DNA from: Deinococcus koreensis
GTDB taxonomy: Bacteria > Deinococcota > Deinococci > Deinococcales > Deinococcaceae
Assembly: GCF_002901445.1 (NCBI RefSeq)
Contig: NZ_PPPD01000001.1
Span: forward strand, 310,001-374,000
Length of the DNA stretch: 64,000 nucleotides
Reading direction: 5' to 3'
Every line of letters starts with the position of its first letter. The first letter of the stretch is position 1. The position numbers and the translations under genes were made by a program. Positions 49,397-59,052 of this stretch are shown here, piece by piece. Below the pieces are notes generated by a model that was not told the origin of the DNA, ran no database searches, and saw only the letters and a list, made by a program, of their open reading frames with translations.

Positions 49397-51529
49397 ATGA
49401 GCCGCACGCCGCCCGTATCGGTGCCGGATGTTCCGGTGACACCTGCGCTGATGGGTTCTGCGCCGATCCCGTCCAGGCTGGTGTCCCTTCTGCCGACCGC
49501 TGTGGCCCTGGGGACGCTCCTGCTGGCCCCCCACGCCCTGGCCGCCGCCCCGGAGGCCCCGCACAGCGGCCCGCCCGAATTCCTGCTGCAGCTCACGCTG
49601 CTGCTGGGTGTGTCCGCGCTGGCGGCCTACCTCTCGTTCCGGCTGCGGCTGATCCCGATCATCGGGTTTCTGGTGGCGGGCGTGCTGGCCGGCCCCGGCG
49701 CCCTGGGCCTGATCCGCGATCCCGCGCTGATCTCGGCGGCCTCCGAGGTCGGGGTGATGCTGCTGCTCTTCACCATCGGCATCGAATTCAGCCTGGAGCG
49801 GCTGGCGAAGATCGCGCGGCTGATCTTCCTGGGCGGCGGGCTGCAGGTGGGCCTGACGCTGGCGGCCGTGGCCGGCGCGCTGCTGGCCTTCGGCGTGGGG
49901 GCCCCCGACGCCGTCTTCACCGGCTGCCTGATCGCCCTGTCGAGCACGGCCATCGTCATGCGGCTGCTGGGCGAGCGCGGCGAGACCGGGGCGCGCACCG
50001 GGCAGGTCGCGCTGGGCATCCTGATCTTCCAGGATCTGGCGGTCGTGCTGATGGTGCTCCTGATTCCCATGCTGGCGGGCCAGGGGGGCGGCGTGGGCGG
50101 CGTCGCGCTGGCGCTGGCGAAGGCGGCGGGCATCATCGCCTTCGTGCTGGTGGCCGCGCGGCGGCTGGTGCCCCCCGTGATGGAAGTGGTGGCCCGCACC
50201 TGCTCCAGCGAGATCTTCCTGCTGACCGTGGTCGCGCTGTGTTTCGGCACGGCCAGCCTGACCGCCTCGGCCGGCGTGAGCCTGGCGCTGGGCGCCTTCC
50301 TGGCGGGGCTGCTGGTCAGCGAGAGCCGCTACGGGGCGCAGGCGCTGGGCGAGATCCTGCCGCTGCAGATCCTGTTCAGCGCCGCGTTCTTCCTGTCGGT
50401 GGGGCTGCAGCTGAACCTGGGCTTCCTGCTGTCGAACCCTGGCCTGGTGCTGGGCGCCGCCGCGCTGATCGCCGGGCTGAAGGTGCTGGTCACGGGCCTG
50501 AGCGTCCGGCTGCTGGGCGAGGACTCGCGCACCGCCCTGAGCACCGCGCTGCTGAGCGCCCAGGTGGGTGAGTTCTCCTTCGTGCTCGCCACCGCCGGCA
50601 CCGCCCTGGGCCTGAGCTTCGCCGGGCTGGGCGGCCAGGGCACCCAGGTCTTCATCGCCGCGACCGTGCTGCTAATGGCCTTCACGCCGGCGCTGGCGGC
50701 GCTGGCCGGGCCGCTGGGGCGCCGGCTGCCCGCTCCCGCCGCGCCCACGCCCGCCGACGAATCCGGGTCGGCCGAGGCGGGCGTACACGGCCTGCCGGTC
50801 GAGAACCGCGTGGTCTTCGCCGGCTACGGCCCGCACGCCCGCCTCTCGGCCCGCGCCCTGAGCCGCGCCGGGATTCCCTACTCGGTGATCACCCGCTCCC
50901 CGGACGGCGCCAGCGAACTCCAGGGACGCGGCGCCCCGGTGCTGATCGCCGACTACACCCGCGCGGGCCTGCTGCGCGAGCTGAACCTGGGCGCCGCCCG
51001 CGCGCTGGTGATCGCCGACGACGACGCCGAGATGACCGAACGCGCGGTGAGCGTGGCCCGCACGGTCGCGCCCGGACTGAGCATCATCACGCAGGCGGGG
51101 ACGGTCGCGGCCTTCCAGGGGCTGCAGGCGCTGGGCGCCCAGCACGTCCTGAGCCCGCGCAAGGAGATCGCCGCCGGCATCCTGGATCTGCTGACCCCGC
51201 CCGAGATGACCCGCGCCGAGATCACCCGCCACCTCGCGGATCACCCGTCCGTGACCCTCAGCGCCGAGCAGCGGGCGCAGTGTGGGCACGCCGCCCTGAG
51301 CGCCGGCCCGGTCACGCCGGAGGCCGACGCCTGTCTGGAGTGCGTGGCGGCCGGCGACACCTGGGTGCACCTCCGGGTGTGCATGAGCTGCGGCCATGTG
51401 GGCTGCTGCGACTCCTCCAAGAACAGACATGCGACCCGTCATGCCCGCAGCCAGGGCCACCCGGTCATCCACTCCGCCGAGCCCGGCGAAACCTGGGCCT
51501 ACTGCTACGAGCACGGCTGGACGAAATAG
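49397..51529 (+). CDS. Kef-type cation:proton antiporter fused to UBP zinc finger
   Basis: This 710-residue protein has a CPA2/Na-H exchanger membrane domain of about 12 helices (about residues 60-435, with [27 protein letters not shown] and [12 protein letters not shown]) and a TrkA-N/RCK nucleotide-binding domain (about 470-590, [20 protein letters not shown]). At the C-terminus is a UBP-type zinc finger (about 628-705) with [40 protein letters not shown] and HPV. It is expected to exchange K+ or Na+ for H+. CATCCT (49386-49391) lies 5 nt before the ATG. Confidence 0.88.
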   Translation: MSRTPPVSVPDVPVTPALMGSAPIPSRLVSLLPTAVALGTLLLAPHALAAAPEAPHSGPPEFLLQLTLLLGVSALAAYLSFRLRLIPIIGFLVAGVLAGPGALGLIRDPALISAASEVGVMLLLFTIGIEFSLERLAKIARLIFLGGGLQVGLTLAAVAGALLAFGVGAPDAVFTGCLIALSSTAIVMRLLGERGETGARTGQVALGILIFQDLAVVLMVLLIPMLAGQGGGVGGVALALAKAAGIIAFVLVAARRLVPPVMEVVARTCSSEIFLLTVVALCFGTASLTASAGVSLALGAFLAGLLVSESRYGAQALGEILPLQILFSAAFFLSVGLQLNLGFLLSNPGLVLGAAALIAGLKVLVTGLSVRLLGEDSRTALSTALLSAQVGEFSFVLATAGTALGLSFAGLGGQGTQVFIAATVLLMAFTPALAALAGPLGRRLPAPAAPTPADESGSAEAGVHGLPVENRVVFAGYGPHARLSARALSRAGIPYSVITRSPDGASELQGRGAPVLIADYTRAGLLRELNLGAARALVIADDDAEMTERAVSVARTVAPGLSIITQAGTVAAFQGLQALGAQHVLSPRKEIAAGILDLLTPPEMTRAEITRHLADHPSVTLSAEQRAQCGHAALSAGPVTPEADACLECVAAGDTWVHLRVCMSCGHVGCCDSSKNRHATRHARSQGHPVIHSAEPGETWAYCYEHGWTK

Positions 51530-51566
51530 GGCTGAGCCTCAGCTCCAGCTCTACCATCAGACCTGC

Positions 51567-52219
51567 TTACATCGGCGCTTCGGGCACCTTCTGGAGCTGC
51601 ACGACCTTCCAGGCCAGCAGGGTGGCGGCCACGTCCAGCAGGGCGTGCATGGCGAAGATGATGGTGGTGGGCAGGTTCGGGGCGCCGCCCATGCCGGCCA
51701 GCGGCACCACGTTCACGACCCCGATGGCGAGGTTCAGGGCGGCGGCGGCGTTCAGCCAGCTCATCAGCTGCAGGCGGCCCATGTTGCCCAGCGGCGCCGC
51801 CGCCACGCGGGCCAGCGTGCCGTACATGGCGTTCTTGGCCAGGATGAAGCCGAGTTCCACGGTGAGCAGGGCGGTGAGCGCCACCGGACTGGCCTCGGAG
51901 GCGCCCTCCCCGGAGAGGGCCAGCACGTTCAGGAACCACAGCGAGAGACGCAGGGCGGTGAGCCACGGAAAGGTCAGCCTGAGCGCCCGCAGCGTGCCGC
52001 TCGTCTCCGGCAGGCCCTCGCCCAGCGTGACCCGTGCGAACACCCCGGTCCACCACACCAACACCAGCGCCGCCAGGAAGTAGCGCAGCGCCGCCAGCAC
52101 CGAGAAGGCCGTGATGGGCTGCGACGACCACAGGGAGAAGGCGCACAGCCCGAAGGTGGCGACGACCAGTGTCCAAAGCGCAGACAGGGCGGCCGGGCGC
52201 CACTGGGCGGGCGTGGGCC

Positions 52220-52223
<4 letters not shown>
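51567..52223 (-). CDS. Hypothetical multi-pass membrane protein
   Basis: This 218-residue protein has about six hydrophobic segments ([79 protein letters not shown]) and no recognised motif. The start is GTG overlapping the gatB stop (GTGA), so it is translationally coupled to gatB although no functional link is evident. Confidence 0.7.
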
Positions 52224-53647
<1,424 letters not shown>

Positions 53648-53734
53648 GGGGGGCAGGATAGCGCCGGACGCGCGGGGGGCACCGGTCTTGGTCTACTGCG
53701 GATCACTCGCCGGATCACCGGCCGACCACACCAC

Positions 53735-53779
53735 GGAGAGAGGCCGACGCGAACTCGGTGTTCACGTCAGCCTCTCTCC
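53735..53779 (-). terminator. Strong terminator-like hairpin
   Basis: GGAGAGAGGC (53735-53744) pairs with GCCTCTCTCC (53770-53779), extended inward by GACGCGAAC (53746-53754) with GTTCACGTC (53760-53768), one mismatch. It lies between the 113-residue gene's 3' end and the gatB promoter and probably ends the phoX transcript. Confidence 0.65.
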
Positions 53780-53829
53780 CGTGTAGGCAGCGTCCGCTCA
53801 CGACTCGGCGACGCCCCTGTGCTCCGCCC

Positions 53830-54162
53830 TCAGTCCGCCACGTTCACCGGCCGGGCGCTGTCCAGCCAGCCCCACTCGCGCAGATAGGCGCGGAATTCGC
53901 CCAGCAGGGCCTGGGCGTCCTCGCGCTCGTCCTCGTGCAGGGCGCGCAGCCAGGCGGCGCCGGTGGCCCGCGTGTAGGCCAGCAGCGGGGCCGGCTCGCC
54001 CAGGAAGGCGTCCAGGGCCGCGAGTAGCTCCTCCCAGCGGGCCCGTTTCCAGGGGGTCTGGCGGGTGACCTCGTTCAGGAACTCGTCGGCGGCGTGCGAG
54101 AGCAGCAGCGTGCGGCCCACGATCCATGGCGCCTTGAGGGTCGGCAGCGCTCTCTGGGTCAT
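53830..54162 (-). CDS. Hypothetical helical protein coupled to phoX
   Basis: This 110-residue protein is all-helical (ALPTLKAPWIVGRTLLLSHA, DEFLNEVTRQTPWKRARWEE, LLGEFRAYLREWGWLDSARP). Its pattern resembles the N-terminal SAM-like core-binding domain of Xer recombinases, without the catalytic domain. The ATG at 54162 overlaps the phoX stop (54159-54162), so it is co-translated with the phosphatase; a start three codons earlier is possible. Function unknown. Confidence 0.65.
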   Translation of the reverse strand: MTQRALPTLKAPWIVGRTLLLSHAADEFLNEVTRQTPWKRARWEELLAALDAFLGEPAPLLAYTRATGAAWLRALHEDEREDAQALLGEFRAYLREWGWLDSARPVNVAD

Positions 54163-55853
54163 GCCTTCCACCCGGGAAAGCCCTCGATGGCGACCAGCGT
54201 CGGGCGCGGAATCTTCGTGCCGGGCCGGGCGGCGAAACTGCTCCGCAGGGCGTCCAGGCTCTCGCTGTCCTCGCCGGGGTGCTGCACCGACAGGAACAGG
54301 GTCTTGCCGTCGGGCGACCAGACCGGGCCGGTCATCTCGGCGTCCACCGGGCCGATGGCGAAACGGTGGGCCTTGCCGGCCTCCGGGCCCTCGGTGGCGA
54401 AGAAGAACATGGCGTTGTTGCCGTGGAAGGCCTTGATGGGGTTGGTGGCCAGGTCGGAGTTGTCGGTAACCATCCAGAGGTTGCCGTAGGGGTCGAAGAC
54501 CAGGTTGTCGGGGCTGGCGAAGCCGCTCTGCGGGCCGCCCACCGCGAAGATTTCCCAGAGGAACTTCTGCGCCGCCCAGTCGTCCTGATCTTCACGGAAC
54601 TTGACGATCTGCCCGAAGTAGTTGCCGTGCTTGGCGTTGTTGGTCAGGGCCACGTAGACCTCGCCGGTGCGCGGATGGATCTCGATGTCCTCGGGGCGGT
54701 CGACCGGGGTGCCGCCCACTGCCAGGGCCGAGGCGCGGGCGTCGGCCAGCACGTCGGCCTGGGAGGCGAACAGGGGCTTGCCGTCGGCAGCCTTGGCGTC
54801 CTGCAGGCCCTTGGTCTTCTCGTAGTCGAGCAGCACCCAGGTGCCGTTGCCGAAGTTCGCCACGTACAGGTCGCCGTCGGCCAGCAGCTCCAGGTTCGCC
54901 GCGCGGTTCTTCGGGTCGTACTTCCCGCGCGAGACGAATTTGTAGACGCAGGCGTCCTGCATGTCGTCGCCCATGTAGGCCACCACACGGCCGTCCTTGG
55001 CGACCGTCACCGCCGCGTTCTCGTGGCGGAAGCGGCCCATGCCCGTGCGCTTTTTGGGCATCCAGGCCGGATCGAAGGGGTCGATCTCGGTGACCCAGCC
55101 CTGGTGCATGGCCTCGTAGCCGCTTCCCGCCCAGGCCTTGGTGTAGCCGTCCACGTTCTCCTCACAGGTCAGCAGCGTGCCCCAGGGGGTCTGGCCGCCC
55201 GAGCAGTTGCCGACCGTGCCCTTCACGCGGGTCGCGCCCTTCACGGCGGCCGTGCCGCGCACCGGGCCGGTCAGCTCGATCTCGCTCAGGGCGTCGATGC
55301 GGCGGTTGCGGGGGTCGGGCACGATCTTCCACTCGGCGCCCTCTTTCTTCACGCGCACCACGCTGACCCCGACCGCGCCCATCTCGGCCGCGATCTGCTT
55401 GGGGGTGCGCTCCTTGGTGTCGCCGCCCACGAACATGGGGTTCACGTACTCGTGGTTGATGGTCAGCAGGGCCTCGGTGCTGCTCTGGCCACCTTCGAGC
55501 ATGTCGATGGGAAAGTAGCCCACGTAGTCGTGGTTGAAGCCGATCTCGCGGCCGTCTGCCGTGAAGACCTCGCCCCAGGGGGCCAGCACCTGCGAGCGGT
55601 AGCCGGCGGGCAGGGTCATGGCGTCGGCCGAACCCACCGGAATGGGCTTGAAGGGCGCCACCGTCTGGGGCTTGACCTTCTTGGGATCGACCGTGGCCGG
55701 CCCCCCGTTGTTGGCACTCGCCTCAGCAATCGTCAGGGGCAGGCTGACCATCGCGGCCGTCGCGGCGGCGCCGCCCAGGGCGCTGCGGCGGGTCAGACGG
55801 GTCTCCAGCAGACGGTGCCAGGGGCTGGTCTCGGGCTTGTCCTTGATGGTCAT
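54159..55853 (-). CDS. phoX: PhoX family alkaline phosphatase, Tat-exported
   Basis: This 564-residue protein has a twin-arginine signal (TRLTRRSALGGAAATAAMVS) and the DUF839/PhoX beta-propeller: EVFTADGREIGFNHDYVGYF, TINHEYVNPMFVGGDTKERT, NCSGGQTPWGTLLTCEENVD, GRFRHENAAVTVAKDGRVVA, RPEDIEIHPRTGEVYVALTN and FASPDNLVFDPYGNLWMVTD. PhoX enzymes are Ca/Fe phosphomonoesterases releasing phosphate outside the cytoplasm. An array of 11-bp-spaced CTGAC-like repeats upstream, next to a CAGACT -10 (55866-55861), suggests phosphate-starvation control. Confidence 0.92.
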   Translation of the reverse strand: MTIKDKPETSPWHRLLETRLTRRSALGGAAATAAMVSLPLTIAEASANNGGPATVDPKKVKPQTVAPFKPIPVGSADAMTLPAGYRSQVLAPWGEVFTADGREIGFNHDYVGYFPIDMLEGGQSSTEALLTINHEYVNPMFVGGDTKERTPKQIAAEMGAVGVSVVRVKKEGAEWKIVPDPRNRRIDALSEIELTGPVRGTAAVKGATRVKGTVGNCSGGQTPWGTLLTCEENVDGYTKAWAGSGYEAMHQGWVTEIDPFDPAWMPKKRTGMGRFRHENAAVTVAKDGRVVAYMGDDMQDACVYKFVSRGKYDPKNRAANLELLADGDLYVANFGNGTWVLLDYEKTKGLQDAKAADGKPLFASQADVLADARASALAVGGTPVDRPEDIEIHPRTGEVYVALTNNAKHGNYFGQIVKFREDQDDWAAQKFLWEIFAVGGPQSGFASPDNLVFDPYGNLWMVTDNSDLATNPIKAFHGNNAMFFFATEGPEAGKAHRFAIGPVDAEMTGPVWSPDGKTLFLSVQHPGEDSESLDALRSSFAARPGTKIPRPTLVAIEGFPGWKA

Positions 55854-55876
55854 AGCCTGCAGTCTGGGTCAGCTTC

Positions 55877-55914
55877 GTCACGCCGGCTTCAGCCCTCTGT
55901 CAGATTTCGGTCAG
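55877..55914 (-). promoter_or_regulatory. Pho-box-like array of 11-bp direct repeats
   Basis: On the minus strand CTGAC, CTGAC, CTGAA and GTGAC begin at exactly 11-bp intervals (forward positions 55910-55914, 55899-55903, 55888-55892, 55877-55881), with a further CTGAC at 55868-55872. The 11-bp period and CTG(T/A)C-like core recall PhoB boxes. The array ends next to the phoX -10 and overlaps the last codons of the GNAT gene. Confidence 0.6.
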
Positions 55915-56369
55915 GTGCCGTCCTGGGCGGGCAGGGCCAGCCACATTTCCGCCGCGCTGGCCTGGAAGCCCAGCCGCCCGTACAGGCCCCGCGCCTGGGC
56001 GCTGGTGCCCAGGCTGACGCGGCCCACGCCACGCTGCCGGGCCGAGTCCAGGCAGCGGGTCACGAGCCCCTGGGCCAGCCCCCGTCGCCGCCAGTCCGGG
56101 TGCGTCCAGACATTCACGATCCGCGCCCGCCACGGCTGCGGGTCGCCGCGCGACGGCCCCCACTCCAGCAGGGTCAGCCCCGCTCCGGCGACGATCTGCT
56201 CGGCACCTCTATCCCCGTCCAGCGCCAGGAAACCGGCGTACAGGCCACGCTGGATGGCCCCGGCGACCCAGGCGGCGTAGGCCGGCCGTGCGGCGGCATC
56301 CGCCTCGTCCGGGTACCGCTGAAGCGCGATGCACTCGGCGTCCGCAGGAGTGGCGGCCCTGATGATCAT
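55911..56369 (-). CDS. GNAT family N-acetyltransferase
   Basis: This 152-residue protein has the acetyl-CoA-binding loop HPDWRRRGLAQGLVTRCLDS and the C-terminal YGRLGFQASAAEMWLAL of the GNAT fold. The acceptor is unknown. It overlaps soxR by 4 nt (ATGA), so it is co-expressed with the redox regulator. Its 3' end overlaps the Pho-box-like array. Confidence 0.87.
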   Translation of the reverse strand: MIIRAATPADAECIALQRYPDEADAAARPAYAAWVAGAIQRGLYAGFLALDGDRGAEQIVAGAGLTLLEWGPSRGDPQPWRARIVNVWTHPDWRRRGLAQGLVTRCLDSARQRGVGRVSLGTSAQARGLYGRLGFQASAAEMWLALPAQDGT

Positions 56370-56824
56370 CCTCCCCCACCGTCCAGCAGGGTCGTGCCGG
56401 CCGGATGGCTCTGGGCGTACTGGTCGTCCGGGTTGAACAGCGCGCAGCGACCCAGCGACAGGCAGCCGCAGGAGATGCAGCCGCTCAGGTCGTCGCGCAG
56501 CCTCTGGAGCGTGGCGATCCGGGCGTCGAGTTCCGCGCGCCAGGAACCCGACAGCCGGACCCAGTCGGCGGCGGTCGGCGTGCGCTCGCCGGGCAGGGTC
56601 GAGAGCGCCTCCCGGATTTCGGCCAGCGGCACGCCGACCCGCACGGCCGCGCGGATGAAGGCCAGCCGGCGCAGGGTCTCGCGGGCGTAGCGCCGCTGGT
56701 TGCCGGAGGTGCGGGCACTGACGATCAGGCCCTCGCGCTCGTAGTAGTGCAGGGTGGGCACGCTCAGGCCGCTGCGCGCCGAGAGCTGGGCCGGGGTCAG
56801 GGCGGGGTCAGGGATGGGCGGCAC
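56366..56824 (-). CDS. soxR: SoxR-type MerR family redox regulator
   Basis: This roughly 152-residue protein has the MerR helix-turn-helix (SGLSVPTLHYYEREGLIVSA, RRYARETLRRLAFIRAAVRV) and the four-cysteine [2Fe-2S] motif CISCGCLSLGRC that defines SoxR. Oxidation of the cluster by redox-cycling compounds activates a single promoter with a 19-bp spacer, which is found directly upstream on the other strand. The start is uncertain: GTG 56824 is preferred because the only earlier candidate, TTG 56857, lies inside the SoxR box. Confidence 0.9.
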   Translation of the reverse strand: MPPIPDPALTPAQLSARSGLSVPTLHYYEREGLIVSARTSGNQRRYARETLRRLAFIRAAVRVGVPLAEIREALSTLPGERTPTAADWVRLSGSWRAELDARIATLQRLRDDLSGCISCGCLSLGRCALFNPDDQYAQSHPAGTTLLDGGGG

Positions 56825-56847
56825 CTCCAGATGAGCCGGCGTGGGGC

Positions 56848-56878
56848 TTGACCTCAAGCTTACTTGAGGTTCTAGGGT
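56848..56878 (+). promoter_or_regulatory. SoxR-activated promoter, 19-bp spacer
   Basis: TTGACC (56848-56853) and TAGGGT (56873-56878) are separated by 19 bp, the overlong spacing that MerR-family activators correct by twisting DNA. The spacer contains the SoxR box. The -10 lies 5 nt before an ATG (56884), so the message is probably leaderless. Confidence 0.75.
56852..56869. promoter_or_regulatory. SoxR box
   Basis: CCTCAAGCTTACTTGAGG is an inverted repeat with 7-bp arms (CCTCAAG/CTTGAGG) and differs from the enterobacterial SoxR consensus CCTCAAGTTAACTTGAGG only in the centre. It lies between the divergent soxR and VOC genes. Confidence 0.88.
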
Positions 56879-56883
56879 AGGGC

Positions 56884-56949
56884 ATGACGCACCTTCCTAT
56901 TTTGCCTCCCGTCCTCTTTCCCCGCACCCCACTTTCCCGTGTTCCGTGA
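56884..56949 (+). CDS. Leaderless 21-codon ORF on the SoxR-activated transcript
   Basis: ATG 56884 follows the SoxR-promoter -10 by 5 nt, and the frame runs 21 codons to TGA (56947-56949), giving a proline-rich hydrophobic peptide (start MTHLPILPPVLF). It ends 31 nt before the ATG of the first VOC gene, which has its own GGAG (56972-56975). It could be a leader peptide that controls entry to the next gene, or merely the translated 5' end of the message. Confidence 0.4.
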   Translation: MTHLPILPPVLFPRTPLSRVP

Positions 56950-56980
56950 CCCTCGCCCGCTCTCCCCCACCGGAGTCCCC

Positions 56981-57646
56981 ATGAAGATTCGGAGCCTGAC
57001 CCTGCCCACCCGGAACCTGGCCGCCCAGCGCACCTTCTACGGCCAGGTTCTGGGCCTGCCCGTTGAGATCGGCGAGACGAATTCCCTGAGCGTCCACATC
57101 GGCACCTCGCGCCTGATCTTCGAGCAAGGCGACGGGGCGGACGGCTTCTCCCACATCGCCTTCGATATCCCCCGCACGCTGCTCGCGCAGGCGGAAGACT
57201 GGCTACGGGCGCGCGTGCCCCTGCTGGCCGACCCGCAGGGCCGCACGGTGTTCGGGCCGACCGACTCGTGGAATACCACGAACCTCTATTTCGACGATCC
57301 GCCGGGCAACATCCTGGAATTCATCGCCCGCCACGACCAGCCGCATGACGGGTCGGGCCCCTTCGGCCCGCGGAGCCTGCCGCACATCAGCGAACTGGGC
57401 GTGGTCGTGCCCGACGTGCCGCAGGCGGTCGTGGGTCTGGGCCAGCGCTTCGGCCTGCACGCGTTCAACGGCCAGAGCGAGACGTTCACCGCAGTTGGCG
57501 GCCACGACGGCATGCTGATCGTGGTGCGGGAGGGGCGGGGCTGGTTTCCGGTGGGGCGGCCGGCGGTGCCCACGCCGTTTGAACTGAGCTTCGCGGATGG
57601 CCAGGGCACACGGTTCCTTCGCCACACCGATCTGGAGCCCCGGTGA
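56981..57646 (+). CDS. VOC superfamily protein (glyoxalase-like), SoxR-linked
   Basis: This 221-residue protein holds two vicinal-oxygen-chelate modules: the first (about 1-115) with SLTLPTRNLAAQRTFYGQVL, HIAFDIP and the metal-ligand pattern NLYFDDPPGNILEFIARHD, the second (about 128-221) with SELGVVVPDVPQAVVGLGQR. Members include glyoxalases, dioxygenases and antibiotic-binding proteins. It is driven by the SoxR-type promoter, so detoxification of redox-cycling compounds is a reasonable guess. The ATG at 56981 has GGAG 5 nt upstream; GTG 56939 is an alternative. Confidence 0.85.
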   Translation: MKIRSLTLPTRNLAAQRTFYGQVLGLPVEIGETNSLSVHIGTSRLIFEQGDGADGFSHIAFDIPRTLLAQAEDWLRARVPLLADPQGRTVFGPTDSWNTTNLYFDDPPGNILEFIARHDQPHDGSGPFGPRSLPHISELGVVVPDVPQAVVGLGQRFGLHAFNGQSETFTAVGGHDGMLIVVREGRGWFPVGRPAVPTPFELSFADGQGTRFLRHTDLEPR

Positions 57647-58047
57647 GGCCAGCGCTGGACACCACCACCGCTGTACGCATCGCCCGTCCTAGCCTGGATC
57701 TGGACGCCGCCGAGCGCTTCTATGCTGGTGGCCTGGGTCTGCATGTCCTGTACCGCAGTACCGACGACGCCTTCGCGGCCCTGCTGATGGTGGGCCTCCC
57801 CGGCGCGGCGTGGCACCTCGAACTCACGCGGCCGCTCAGGCATGGGGTCACGCCCACTCCTACAGGGGAAGACCTGCTGGTTCTGTACCTGGGCCGTCCG
57901 CCCTCCGACGGGCTGGTGGCCCAGCTGGAAAGGCAGGGCGGGCGGCGCGTTCCGGCCCTGAATCCCTACTGGGAACGCTGGGGCGTGACCCTGGCCGATC
58001 CGGACGGCTACCGGCTGGTGCTCTGCGCCCGGGAATGGCCGGGCTGA
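57643..58047 (+). CDS. VOC superfamily protein, single module
   Basis: This 134-residue protein has the VOC pattern IARPSLDLDAAERFYAGGLG, WHLELTRP and the C-terminal WGVTLADPDGYRLVLC with the glutamate position replaced by Val-Leu. The start GTG overlaps the preceding VOC stop (GTGA), so both are made from the SoxR-controlled message. Substrate unknown. Confidence 0.85.
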   Translation: MRPALDTTTAVRIARPSLDLDAAERFYAGGLGLHVLYRSTDDAFAALLMVGLPGAAWHLELTRPLRHGVTPTPTGEDLLVLYLGRPPSDGLVAQLERQGGRRVPALNPYWERWGVTLADPDGYRLVLCAREWPG

Positions 58048-58106
58048 CCCGCCTCCGCCGACCGGCCCCGACCCGTCTGCGCCCTGCGACGGCGCCCTGC
58101 TTCAGC

Positions 58107-58140
58107 CTGCCCCATGCCCTAACCTGCCCCATGCCCTAAC
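58107..58140 (+). repeat. Duplicated 17-bp leaderless promoter unit
   Basis: CTGCCCCATGCCCTAAC occurs twice in tandem (58107-58123 and 58124-58140). Each copy carries the -10 core TAAC that with the following CT forms TAACCT, so there are two -10 boxes 17 bp apart (58120-58125 and 58137-58142). The second lies 5 nt before the GTG of the transporter gene. Confidence 0.7.
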
Positions 58141-58147
58141 CTGCGCT

Positions 58148-59044
58148 GTGCCCCGCCTGAAGCCCGCCCTGCTCACGGCCGCCCCGCTGCTGTTTGTCCT
58201 GCTGTGGAGCACGGGTTTTATCGCCACCAAGGGCGCGGCCCACAACGCCGACCCCTTCGCGTACCTGAGCGTGCGCTTCGCGTTGGCGGCCGGACTGATG
58301 CTGGCCCTGAGCGCCGCGTTCCGCGCCCCCTGGCCCACGCGCGCCCAGGCGGGCCACGCCGCCGTGACGGGCCTGCTGCTGCACGCGGGCTACCTGGGCG
58401 GCGTGACCACCGCCATCTGGCTGGGGCTGCCGGCCGGGGTGACCGCCGTGCTGGTCGGTATCCAGCCGCTGCTCACCGGGCTGCTGTCGTGGCCGGTGCT
58501 GGGCGAACGGGTCACGGCGCGGCAGTGGGCCGGCCTGGGGCTGGGTTTTGCCGGCGTGCTGCTGGTCGTGGGCGGGCGCCAGGCGGGCGGGGGCGCGTAC
58601 AGCCCAGGTGCGCTGCTGGCCGCCCTGGTGGCCCTGCTGTGCACCACGGCCGGCACCCTGTATCAGCGCCGCACGGGGGCCGAGATGCCGCTGCTGGGCG
58701 GCACGGCGGCGCAGTACGTGGCGAGCGCCGGAGCGCTGGGGCTCGTGACCCTGGCGCGTGGCGGGGGCGAGATCCGCTGGACGCCTGAATTCCTGTTCTC
58801 GCTGACCTGGCTGGTGCTCGTGCTCTCGGTCGGCGCCATCCTGCTGCTGATGGTGCTGATCCGCGACCTGCCGGCGGCGCGGGTGGGCAGCCTCTTCTAT
58901 CTGGTGCCGCCGCTGGCCGTGCTGGAGTCCTTCCTGCTCTACGGCGAGCGCCTGAGCCCGCTGTCGCTGGCCGGGCTGGGGGTCTGCGTGGCGGGTGTGG
59001 CGCTGGCGGCATCTGCGGTCACCTCTGGCCGGCGGGCCGCGTAG
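58148..59044 (+). CDS. EamA/DMT superfamily transporter
   Basis: This 298-residue protein has about ten TM helices in two EamA repeats (LLFVLLWSTGFIATKGAAHN; later TLYQRRTGAEMPLLGGTAAQ), with the end-of-repeat signatures LGERVTARQWAGLGLGFAGV and YGERLSPLSLAGLGVCVAGV. It probably exports a metabolite or drug-like compound. The GTG start is set by TAACCT 5 nt upstream. Its position after two VOC genes may reflect shared detoxification, but it has its own promoter. Confidence 0.88.
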   Translation: MPRLKPALLTAAPLLFVLLWSTGFIATKGAAHNADPFAYLSVRFALAAGLMLALSAAFRAPWPTRAQAGHAAVTGLLLHAGYLGGVTTAIWLGLPAGVTAVLVGIQPLLTGLLSWPVLGERVTARQWAGLGLGFAGVLLVVGGRQAGGGAYSPGALLAALVALLCTTAGTLYQRRTGAEMPLLGGTAAQYVASAGALGLVTLARGGGEIRWTPEFLFSLTWLVLVLSVGAILLLMVLIRDLPAARVGSLFYLVPPLAVLESFLLYGERLSPLSLAGLGVCVAGVALAASAVTSGRRAA

Positions 59045-59052
59045 CCTGAGGC

